From positions 1 to 9,191 of the forward strand of contig JBBIUS010000029.1 in the NCBI GenBank assembly GCA_037440105.1: a stretch of 9,191 nucleotides of DNA, in the 5' to 3' direction. Source of the DNA: JBBIUS01 sp037440105. GTDB taxonomy: Bacteria > Patescibacteriota > Patescibacteriia > XYB2-FULL-38-15. The position numbers were made by a program, and so were the translations under genes. Of the stretch, positions 1-4,963 are shown piece by piece. Position 1 is the first letter of the stretch. Every line of letters starts with the position of its first letter. The notes beneath the pieces were generated by a model. That model saw only the letters and a program-made list of their open reading frames with translations. It was not told where the DNA came from and did no database searches.

Positions 1-732
1 GAACGGTTAAGAAGGGAGCACGGTTTGGATGTAATTGTGACTGTTCCTTCAGTGGCGTATCGCCTGACGCGCAAAAACAGTGAAGTGTCAATTATTAAAA
101 GTCCGCTTGATTTGCCTGACCCAACATATATCGCAAAAATTGAAGAACCGTGGATTAAAATTGATGTTGTTTCGCCGAGCCAATTTATTGGAGGCATTAT
201 GCAACTTGTCCAAGAAAAGAGAGGGCTATATTTGAACACTGAGTATCTCGATGCTGATCGGGTTATTTTGCACTATGAAGTGCCGCTTTCAGCTATCCTT
301 GTTGATTTTTATGATAAGTTAAAAAGTGTCAGTTCCGGCTATGCTTCTTTGAATTATGAATTTTTGGGATACCGCGAAGTTGATGTTGTGAAAATGGATA
401 TTTTAGTTGCCGGTGAACCGGTTGAAGCATTATCCACTATTGTTTATCGTGATGCAGTATATGGGGTCGGCCGAAGGATTGTTGAGTCGCTTAAAAAAGT
501 TTTGCCGCGGCAAATGTTTGAAGTAAAAATTCAGGCAGCGGTCGGCGGAAAAATTATTGCTTCAGAACGTCTGCCAGCGATGAGAAAAGATGTGACAGCT
601 AAACTTTACGGCGGAGATGTAACGCGCAAAATGAAACTTTTAGAGAAACAAAAGAAAGGGAAAAAGAAAATGAAAGCATTGGGTAAAGTTGATATTCCGC
701 CTGAGGCGTTTTTGGCAGTGTTGAAAAGATAG
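1..732 (+). CDS. lepA: Elongation factor 4 (LepA), C-terminal part, 5' truncated by window edge
   Basis: LepA/EF4 is a ribosome-bound translational GTPase that acts in the cytoplasm and is implicated in back-translocation or initiation quality. Only the last ~243 residues are present. The frame is open from base 1 (ERLRREHGLDVIVTVP), so a TTG at 25 is not the true start. The EF-G-like domain V begins near EPWIKIDVVSPSQFIGGIMQ, followed by RG and a beta-rich stretch with YEVPLSAILVDFYDKLK. The LepA-specific C-terminal domain carries GGKIIASERLPAMRKDVTAK, then YGGDVTRKMKLLEKQKKGKKKMK and the family ending IPPEAFLAVLKR before TAG. The C-terminal domain separates LepA from EF-G. The GTPase domain lies upstream of the window. 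The gene is followed by a hairpin and an intrinsic terminator, so it ends its transcription unit. The identification is very secure. Confidence 0.97.
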   Translation, partial: ERLRREHGLDVIVTVPSVAYRLTRKNSEVSIIKSPLDLPDPTYIAKIEEPWIKIDVVSPSQFIGGIMQLVQEKRGLYLNTEYLDADRVILHYEVPLSAILVDFYDKLKSVSSGYASLNYEFLGYREVDVVKMDILVAGEPVEALSTIVYRDAVYGVGRRIVESLKKVLPRQMFEVKIQAAVGGKIIASERLPAMRKDVTAKLYGGDVTRKMKLLEKQKKGKKKMKALGKVDIPPEAFLAVLKR

Positions 733-743
733 TAAATACGAAG

Positions 744-777
744 GATGAAGTAGGCTATCCGATGAAGTCGGCTATCC
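744..777 (+). repeat. 17-bp direct tandem repeat, two copies
   Basis: GATGAAGTAGGCTATCC (744-760) is followed at once by GATGAAGTCGGCTATCC (761-777), with one mismatch. The GGCTATCC half of the second copy is also the 5' arm of the hairpin at 771-808, so one copy is free and one is base-paired. It lies in the 3' untranslated region of lepA. Confidence 0.85.
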
Positions 778-808
778 GAAAACCGACTTAAGTTGGCTTT
801 CGGATAGC
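771..808 (+). other. Long hairpin in the lepA 3' UTR
   Basis: The arm GCTATCCGAAAACCGAC (771-787) pairs with GTTGGCTTTCGGATAGC (792-808). This gives 17 positions with one A/C mismatch and one G-U pair, around a TTAA loop. No T-tract follows (TGGATAATGG comes next), so it is not an intrinsic terminator by itself. It may protect the mRNA 3' end, block readthrough together with the terminator 23 nt downstream, or be a repeat remnant. Confidence 0.8.
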
Positions 809-830
809 TGGATAATGGTTAAAAATACGC

Positions 831-857
831 AAACCACGCGAGAGCGTGGTTTTTATT
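831..857 (+). terminator. Rho-independent terminator after lepA
   Basis: A perfect 9-bp stem AAACCACGC (831-839) / GCGTGGTTT (844-852) with a GAGA loop runs into a T-rich tail (TTTTATTTA). It is placed and oriented to end lepA transcription. Confidence 0.9.
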
Positions 858-965
858 TACATAAAATTTGCAAAAATTAACTTAAAATTCGTGCATTTAT
901 AACAATTTATTTTGGCTAATTTAAAAGGAAAAATGGCAATTTTTAGAAAATATTGTCAAAAGGTC

Positions 966-994
966 TTGACAAAATTTAAAGGGTGTGCTATATT
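966..994 (+). promoter_or_regulatory. Strong sigma-70-type promoter with extended -10
   Basis: The -35 box TTGACA (966-971) matches consensus. A 17-bp spacer leads to TATATT (989-994), and TGC just before it forms an extended -10. The predicted transcript start is near 1001. It is the strongest promoter I see in the window and points at the structured leader and zinc-ribbon gene. Apart from this promoter I see nothing convincing between 858 and 1043, which is AT-rich sequence. Confidence 0.8.
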
Positions 995-1043
995 AAAATG
1001 ATTTAAAAATAATCTTTTGTCCTTTAATGTTTATTAAAAATTA

Positions 1044-1223
1044 AAATTGGGCTTAGGAATCTGGAGGGGGAAAATCCTTAAGTGAGTCTAAGGTGACAAA
1101 ACTTAAGGATCGGTATGAGGTAGGGTAAGATTTGGTGAAAACTAAATCTTCACTCTCCAAAATATCAAACTTCATTCCGTTTTGCGGGATGAATCTTCAC
1201 CTCCAAATTCCTTTGTCCAATTT
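1044..1223 (+). promoter_or_regulatory. Multi-branched structured leader RNA (candidate cis-regulatory RNA)
   Basis: Read as RNA, the segment can close on itself. The outer helix is AAATTGG (1044-1050) / CCAATTT (1217-1223). Next is P1, GGAATCTGGAGG (1056-1067) / CCTCCAAATTCC (1200-1211), with one mismatch. Inside are three hairpins. P2 is ATCCTTAAGT (1074-1083) / ACTTAAGGAT (1101-1110), 10 perfect pairs with a 17-nt loop. P3 is AAGATTTGGT (1127-1136) / ACTAAATCTT (1141-1150) on a GAAA tetraloop. P4 is TTCATTCCG (1171-1179) / CGGGATGAA (1185-1193). The fold ends one base before an AGGAGG ribosome-binding site (1225-1230), a layout typical of leader RNAs that control translation. I recognise no known riboswitch class. 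The pairing was done by eye without energy calculation. Confidence 0.6.
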
Positions 1224-1234
1224 CAGGAGGAAAA

Positions 1235-1420
1235 ATGCTAAAGTGGCGAAGGATTTTTTATTCGGTTCTTTTGACTCAGAGTCAACCTATAATCTTGCCT
1301 AAGTTCTGGTTATCTAACCCTTTAGAAGAGAAAGGAGAGGTCGATGAACGGAATAACAGAAAAAGAAATAAAAGAACTACGGGATTTGGTAGATCCAAAG
1401 GTAAAGGAGGTACAAAGTAA
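1235..1420 (+). CDS. Possible upstream ORF / leader peptide (61 codons)
   Basis: An ATG at 1235 follows a strong AGGAGG (1225-1230, 4-nt gap), directly after the structured leader. The ORF encodes 61 residues and ends in TAA, overlapping the next gene by 77 nt in another frame. The first ~36 residues (MLKWRRIFYSVLL...) are unique to it. The rest reads through the start of the zinc-ribbon gene and is basic and low in complexity, as a shadow would be. I recognise no family. It may be a regulatory leader peptide whose translation passes over the downstream start, or the SD may be fortuitous. An internal inverted repeat TTGACT-CAG-AGTCAA lies at 1271-1285. Coding status is uncertain. Confidence 0.3.
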   Translation: MLKWRRIFYSVLLTQSQPIILPKFWLSNPLEEKGEVDERNNRKRNKRTTGFGRSKGKGGTK

Positions 1421-1976
1421 GCAAAAGGAGTCGTTTAAGTGCAAATGCGGAAATGAAGCGCAGAAAGGGTTTGTCTCATTTAGAGAAGGAAAATTTGTGG
1501 CGGTCGGCGTGTGTGTTGATTGCCGAGAGAAAGTCAACAAGGTTCTTTTTCCGCTCGATATTCTCTTCAAAGAAGTAAAAAAACGAAACGAGGAGCGCAG
1601 CAAACAGCGTCAGAAGAAATTCAAGGAAGCCAAAGAGGATTGGCTTCAGATCGAAAAGGGTGAGAAAAGTATGCAGCCGGCGGAGAAAGGGAAGTGCGAA
1701 TTCCCCGGCTGCAAAAACGCGGTTAACGGGTTGGCGGTGGTGGTTGCAAAGGGCAACGCCGAAGTTTGCAGCATCTGCGCCTATCACGGCGTGGCCCTCA
1801 TGGATCTCAAGCGAGAAAAGAAGTGTGAAAGATTTGTTTATTTCCGAGGAAAGGATGCTGAGGAGAGAGTTAACAAACACCTCTTCTGGCTCAAGAAAAA
1901 GCAAGAAGAGGAAAATCCTCTAAAGCACAAACCATTTCTTACTGCCATAAACGGTGGTAAGCAGTCCGAGGAGTAA
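1344..1976 (+). CDS. Hypothetical protein with two zinc-ribbon-like Cys4 clusters (210 aa)
   Basis: I do not recognise this family. The start at 1344 has an AGGAG (1333-1337) six bases upstream. Residues 1-30 are helical and charged. The first cluster is C33-x-C35 with C57-x2-C60 (FKCKCGNE ... CVDC). A Lys/Arg/Glu-rich, probably helical linker fills ~75-115. The second cluster is C118-x4-C123 with C142-x2-C145 (CEFPGC ... CSIC), with H148 and C161 nearby. The C-terminal third is again charged (KKKQEEE). Paired CxxC half-sites suggest two structural zinc sites and a nucleic-acid or protein-binding role; that is inference. No signal peptide or membrane helix is visible. Codons often end in G or C (AAG, GAG, CTC, GCC), unlike the A/T-ending codons of recJ and pilM, which suggests transfer or different expression. 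It forms its own unit between a strong promoter and a terminator. Confidence 0.75.
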   Translation: MNGITEKEIKELRDLVDPKVKEVQSKQKESFKCKCGNEAQKGFVSFREGKFVAVGVCVDCREKVNKVLFPLDILFKEVKKRNEERSKQRQKKFKEAKEDWLQIEKGEKSMQPAEKGKCEFPGCKNAVNGLAVVVAKGNAEVCSICAYHGVALMDLKREKKCERFVYFRGKDAEERVNKHLFWLKKKQEEENPLKHKPFLTAINGGKQSEE

Positions 1977-2062
1977 ATCTTGGAGCAAGTTCGCGCAAGG
2001 CGGACATTCACGATTTCACCGAAAGGTGAAAAGTGATGTTTCTTGCTCCAAATTCCTTTTTT
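1976..2062 (+). terminator. Branched terminator / structured 3' RNA element
   Basis: TTGGAGCAAG (1980-1989) pairs perfectly with CTTGCTCCAA (2042-2051), and AAT (1976-1978) can add ATT (2052-2054) across a bulged C. Inside is TTTCACC (2014-2020) / GGTGAAA (2025-2031) on a GAAA tetraloop, with further CAC/GTG pairs below it. A run of seven T (2057-2063) follows CC, so it reads as an intrinsic terminator for the zinc-ribbon gene. The 5' edge touches the TAA stop codon. The outer helix resembles P1 of the 5' leader on both strands. Confidence 0.75.
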
Positions 2063-2144
2063 TAACATCATTGATTTGTATAATGGTGTAAAGAAAAGGG
2101 ATTAGCAAATAATAAATTAATTTTTTAAATTAAAATAAATCCCG

Positions 2145-2186
2145 CAAAAATACTGCCTTTGGGCAGTATTTTTGTTTAGTTTTTTA
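2145..2186 (+). terminator. Strong intrinsic terminator, probably bidirectional
   Basis: CAAAAATACTGCC (2145-2157) pairs perfectly with GGCAGTATTTTTG (2162-2174) around TTTG, giving 13 bp flanked by A-tract and T-tract. A T-rich tail follows. It lies about 80 nt after the branched terminator with no obvious gene between. It is either a backup terminator or the end of an unrecognised short transcript. Confidence 0.85.
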
Positions 2187-2204
2187 GTTTTTAAAAATAA
2201 ACAA

Positions 2205-2224
2205 AATATAGCAGAATATAGCAG
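2205..2224 (+). repeat. 10-bp tandem repeat, two exact copies
   Basis: AATATAGCAG occurs at 2205-2214 and again at 2215-2224 without interruption. It is intergenic and no function is visible. Confidence 0.85.
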
Positions 2225-2250
2225 AGAATTTCGTCTACTTTTTTATCCAA

Positions 2251-2280
2251 TCATTTTTTGCGCGATCGCGCAAAAAATGA
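2251..2280. repeat. Perfect 30-bp palindrome
   Basis: TCATTTTTTGCGCGA (2251-2265) is followed directly by its exact reverse complement (2266-2280). The centre includes GCGATCGC (2262-2269). The T-run is in the 5' arm and the A-run in the 3' arm, the reverse of an intrinsic terminator, and no T-tract follows. It could be a cruciform, a dimeric protein-binding site or the footprint of a mobile element. Confidence 0.9.
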
Positions 2281-2369
2281 GCTATTGTTAAAAGATAAAT
2301 TTTAGAGGCAGTGGCTACGAACAGTAACAAGACATTAATTTTAGTAAGAACTATTTTTTGGCTTTCTTT

Positions 2370-2397
2370 TTGGCCAAGTCATAAATTATGTTATAAT
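2370..2397 (+). promoter_or_regulatory. Extended -10 promoter upstream of the 32-aa peptide and recJ
   Basis: TATAAT (2392-2397) is a perfect -10 box and is preceded by TGT, giving an extended -10. TTGGCC (2370-2375) is a fair -35 at 16-bp spacing. The predicted start is near 2404, about 20 nt before the ATG of the small membrane peptide. Confidence 0.65.
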
Positions 2398-2424
2398 AAG
2401 TCAATGTTGAATTTTTAATAAAGT

Positions 2425-2523
2425 ATGAAAAAGAAAAATTTAGTTAAAGTAATTTGGATTATTTTAGCCGCGGCTGTGATTTTAAGCATGGTTATTTGGA
2501 CACTTGGCCCGTTGGTGTATTAA
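2425..2523 (+). CDS. Small single-pass membrane peptide (32 aa)
   Basis: The ORF starts with ATG at 2425 and ends with TAA at 2521-2523. It has a basic N-terminus (MKKKNLVK), one hydrophobic helix of about 20 residues (VIWIILAAAVILSMVIW) and a short tail, TLGPLVY. The positive-inside pattern suggests the N-terminus faces the cytoplasm. There is no good Shine-Dalgarno sequence, but the ATG sits about 20 nt below a good extended -10 promoter and 34 nt before a hairpin terminator. This makes a plausible minimal transcription unit just ahead of recJ. I recognise no named family and assign no function. It could be a chance ORF, but the promoter, the charge-then-helix design and the following terminator favour a real gene. 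Confidence 0.6.
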   Translation: MKKKNLVKVIWIILAAAVILSMVIWTLGPLVY

Positions 2524-2556
2524 ATATAGCACAGACACATATAAATGATGGCGCGA

Positions 2557-2594
2557 AAAAATACGAATGTTGCCGCGAATTTTTTCGTATTTTT
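2557..2594 (+). terminator. Terminator or attenuator between the small peptide and recJ
   Basis: AAAAATACGAA (2557-2567) pairs perfectly with TTCGTATTTTT (2584-2594) around a 16-nt loop, with the T-run at the 3' arm. A competing pairing exists: CGAAAAAAT (2554-2562) with ATTTTTTCG (2579-2587). The recJ start is only 17 nt downstream and I see no other clear promoter for recJ. The hairpin may therefore attenuate readthrough rather than stop all transcription. Confidence 0.65.
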
Positions 2595-2610
2595 CTAATT
2601 TATAGGTCTC

Positions 2611-4347
2611 ATGAAGTGGCAGATTGCTAAACCAATTAGCGAAGAATTTAAAAATAAGTTTCCGGAAATTGATCCGGTTGTTTTGCAGTTGCTTTGGAAT
2701 CGAGGAATTAAAACTCAAGAGCAGATTGATGAATTTTTATATCCAGACTACGGCCAAGATATCCATGATCCTTTTTTATTTTTAGATATGGAAAAAGCAG
2801 TTGAGCGGATTTTGGAGGCAGTAAAAAACAAAGAAAAAATTGTTGTTCACGGCGATTATGATACAGATGGTGTTTGTTCTGCTTTAATTATGGTTAGCAC
2901 TCTTGAAGCATTAGGAGCGGATGTTGCTGTTTATCTTCCTCACAGAGAAATTGAAGGGTATGGTTTGAACGTGCAAACGGTTGAAGAGTTAGGGAAAAAT
3001 AAAGTTAATTTAATCATCACGACTGATTGCGGCATAAGCAACAGAAAAGAGATTAAAAGGGCAAAAGAATTAGGTATGGAGGTAATTGTTACGGACCATC
3101 ACGCTGAGCCACAAGTTTTGCCAGAGGATGCTTTGGCAATTGTTGATCCGCAACTGAAGCGAGAAAAATATCCGTTTCGTGAGCTTTCAGGTGCTGGTGT
3201 GGCGTTCAAGGTGGTGCAAGCCATTTTGAAAAATTACAAATTACAAATTACAAATTACAAAATTGATGTTGAAGCGTTTGAAAAATGGCTTTTGGATTTA
3301 GTAGCAATTGCAACTGTGGCTGATATTATGCCTATTGTTGGAGAAAATAGAACATTGGTAAAATATGGCTTAATTGTTTTAAATAAAACACGGCGGATTG
3401 GTTTAAAAAAGCTTATTGAGTCAGCTGGTTTAAATAAAAATAAATGGTTGGATGCAAGAAACATTGGTTTTCAAATTGGTCCGAGATTAAATGCGGCTGG
3501 TCGAGTTAATCATGCGAATCAGGCTTATCAACTTTTAAAAACTCAAGATGAAAGCGAGGCACAAAAATTAGCCGAGGTTTTAAACAAAACAAATGAAGAA
3601 AGACAGAAATTAAGCGATGAGATTACAGCCAAAGCAAAAGAACAAATTGGCAAAGCGACTAAAGAAAAAATTTTGTTTGCCATAGGTGAGGATTGGCCGC
3701 TTGGGATTGTTGGGCTTGTGGCTGGCAAAATTGTTGATGAATATTGGCGGCCGACCTTTGTTATGACTTTGCGAGAAGGAAAAATAGAAGGGTCTGGCCG
3801 AAGTATTCCAGGTTTTGATATTACAATGACTCTACACGAAGTAAAGGATTTTTTTTCGCGTTACGGCGGACATGTCGGGGCTTGCGGTTTTACTTTAAAA
3901 GATAAAAATGATTTAGAAAATTTTAAAAAAGCGCTTTGTCAAGTTGCAGAAAAAAGATTAGTCGGAGTAGAACTTGAGCCAATTTTAGAAGTTGACGCAG
4001 AAGTTAAATTAAAAAAGATTAATTGGGAACTTTTTGAACTTTTAGAAAAATTTGCCCCCTTTGGTAAAGGTAATGAGCGGCCAAGGTATTTGGCACGCGA
4101 TTTAGTTGTGGAAAAAATCGAGGCGGTTGGGCAGAACGGAAATCATTTGCGGCTGATGCTTAGCCAGATCAATGAGTCAACCAATGGCGGAAAAGCAAAA
4201 AATGTTAAAAAGTTTATTGGCTTTTGTTTTGGCGATTGGTGTCAAAAATTGAAGGTAGGGGACAAAGTTGATGTGGTTTTTGAAATAGATGCGAATGAAT
4301 GGAATGGGAACAGGGAGTTGCAGTTGAAGATTATTGATTTGAAATAA
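2611..4347 (+). CDS. recJ: Single-stranded-DNA-specific exonuclease RecJ
   Basis: RecJ degrades single-stranded DNA 5' to 3' in recombination and repair, using a DHH-family two-metal site. All core motifs are visible: VVHGDYDTDG (78-87), IITTDCG (135-141), VTDHHAEP with the DHH triad at 162-164, DLVAIATVADIMPI (229-242) and IGPRLNAAGR (289-298). The DHHA1 region has GIVGLVAGKI (365-374), GSGRSIPGFD (394-403) and GGHVGACGF (419-427), where Cys replaces the more usual second Ala. The C-terminal OB-type part includes FAPFGKGNERPRY. At 578 residues the length is typical. The start at 2611 gives the usual N-terminus with a Trp at residue 3, though the SD is weak (TAGG). Residues 208-219 are encoded by a heptanucleotide array and look like a tolerated loop insertion. 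A heptad array and 35 nt separate it from the RNase HI gene, so the two are probably cotranscribed. Confidence 0.97.
   Translation: MKWQIAKPISEEFKNKFPEIDPVVLQLLWNRGIKTQEQIDEFLYPDYGQDIHDPFLFLDMEKAVERILEAVKNKEKIVVHGDYDTDGVCSALIMVSTLEALGADVAVYLPHREIEGYGLNVQTVEELGKNKVNLIITTDCGISNRKEIKRAKELGMEVIVTDHHAEPQVLPEDALAIVDPQLKREKYPFRELSGAGVAFKVVQAILKNYKLQITNYKIDVEAFEKWLLDLVAIATVADIMPIVGENRTLVKYGLIVLNKTRRIGLKKLIESAGLNKNKWLDARNIGFQIGPRLNAAGRVNHANQAYQLLKTQDESEAQKLAEVLNKTNEERQKLSDEITAKAKEQIGKATKEKILFAIGEDWPLGIVGLVAGKIVDEYWRPTFVMTLREGKIEGSGRSIPGFDITMTLHEVKDFFSRYGGHVGACGFTLKDKNDLENFKKALCQVAEKRLVGVELEPILEVDAEVKLKKINWELFELLEKFAPFGKGNERPRYLARDLVVEKIEAVGQNGNHLRLMLSQINESTNGGKAKNVKKFIGFCFGDWCQKLKVGDKVDVVFEIDANEWNGNRELQLKIIDLK
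3233..3260 (+). repeat. In-frame heptanucleotide array inside recJ, (ATTACAA)x4
   Basis: There are four exact tandem copies of ATTACAA. Because 7 is not a multiple of 3, the array is read in successive frames, giving the peptide NYKLQITNYK (residues 208-217). It sits between GAGVAFKVVQAI and the DLVAIATVADI motif, outside the catalytic motifs. The same unit recurs in the pilM-pilN gap. Confidence 0.9.
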
Positions 4348-4381
4348 TTAACGAGTAACCAGTAACCCGTAACGCGTAAAA
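4347..4381 (+). repeat. Heptanucleotide array filling the recJ-rnhA gap
   Basis: Five consecutive 7-bp units follow the pattern NGTAACN with substitutions. AGTAACC is present twice exactly (4354-4367), with ATTAACG before it and CGTAACG and CGTAAAA after. The array starts at the recJ stop codon and ends 1 nt before the RNase HI ATG, leaving no room for a normal Shine-Dalgarno sequence. Confidence 0.8.
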
Positions 4382-4382
4382 T

Positions 4383-4790
4383 ATGCAATATAACAAACTA
4401 CAAATTTACACTGATGGCGGGGCCCGTGGCAATCCCGGGCCGGCTGGTGTTGGTGTTGTGATTTGGGACGGAAATAATTTAGTTGGGCAATATTCAAAAT
4501 ATATTGGCAAGGCCACTAATAACCAGGCAGAGTATCAAGCAGTAATCTTTGGTTTAGAGCAAGCCAAAAAATTGGGGGCAAAAGAGGTTGAGGTGCATCT
4601 TGATAGCGAACTTGTCGCAAAGCAGTTAAATCGGGAATATAAAGTTAAAGATCCTGATTTAGCCCCGCTTTTTATTAAAATTTGGAATTTGAGTTTTAGT
4701 TTTAAAAAAATTATTTACATTCATATTCCGCGGGAGAAAAATTATGAGGCCGACAAATTAGTAAATCAGGCAATTGATAAGTATGCATAG
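4383..4790 (+). CDS. rnhA: Ribonuclease HI family protein
   Basis: It hydrolyses the RNA strand of RNA-DNA hybrids (R-loops, primers) in the cytoplasm. The four acidic metal ligands of the RNase H fold are visible: D11 in IYTDGGARGNPGP, E50 in TNNQAEYQA, D74 in VHLDSELVAKQL, and D124 in IPREKNYEADKLVNQAID. At 135 residues it is slightly shorter than E. coli RNase HI (155) and resembles the short form without the basic protrusion. The ending REKNxEADKLVNxAID is typical of this subgroup. The start is the first in-frame ATG after the heptad array and gives the expected first beta strand (KLQIYTDGG). No SD is seen. It lies 35 nt after recJ, so an operon is likely. The symbol rnhA is used in the broad family sense. 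Confidence 0.93.
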   Translation: MQYNKLQIYTDGGARGNPGPAGVGVVIWDGNNLVGQYSKYIGKATNNQAEYQAVIFGLEQAKKLGAKEVEVHLDSELVAKQLNREYKVKDPDLAPLFIKIWNLSFSFKKIIYIHIPREKNYEADKLVNQAIDKYA

Positions 4791-4948
4791 TAGTGTCCCC
4801 ACTTTTGTGCGGTCGTCTAAAAAGAGAGACAGTTGTTAATCTGGCTTTTAATTTGAGGCTGGGTTTTTGGACTAAATGATTTGTTACTTGACTATTCTTT
4901 TAAATCAAATCAAATAGAAGCAAGGACATACGCAAGAGATTGTTTTTA

Positions 4949-4957
4949 TGCTAAAAT
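4949..4957 (+). promoter_or_regulatory. Extended -10 element, predicted leaderless start
   Basis: TGC followed by TAAAAT (4952-4957) forms an extended -10. The A of the ATG at 4964 lies 7 nt after the box, where transcription would be expected to begin. No Shine-Dalgarno sequence precedes the ATG and no clear -35 is seen. The remaining 4791-4948 interval holds no gene that I can support. Confidence 0.5.
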
Positions 4958-4963
4958 TTAAGT

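Larger units (their letters stand above)
2063..2369. other. Gene-free interval
   Basis: No convincing coding region is seen. It contains a small hairpin CATCATT (2066-2072) / AATGGTG (2082-2088), a very AT-rich stretch where TTAATTT can pair with AAATTAA, and the terminator, tandem repeat and palindrome listed separately. A TATAAT at 2079-2084 lacks a credible -35 box, so I do not call a promoter there. A short untranslated RNA ending at the 2145-2174 hairpin is possible but unsupported. Confidence 0.5.

Noticed and set aside
933..1001. 22-codon ORF (ATG GCA ATT TTT ...) with AGGA upstream
   Set aside because: It overlaps the strong promoter at 966-994 and ends before the predicted transcript start, so it is unlikely to be translated.
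1271..1293. TTGACT ... TATAAT as a second promoter
   Set aside because: The spacer is only 11 bp and no other -35 fits; TTGACT is explained by the inverted repeat TTGACT-CAG-AGTCAA.
1322..1904. Minus-strand frames opposite the zinc-ribbon gene
   Set aside because: Their translations are F/L/S-rich complements of the charged + strand protein; there is no start signal or family motif.
3233..3260. CRISPR-like or attachment-site repeat inside recJ
   Set aside because: The units are 7 bp and contiguous with no spacers; the tract is a simple tandem repeat.
4791..4830. AGTGTCCCCACTTTTGTG resembling an insertion-sequence end
   Set aside because: No inverted partner, target duplication or transposase fragment is visible; the resemblance is from memory and may be chance.
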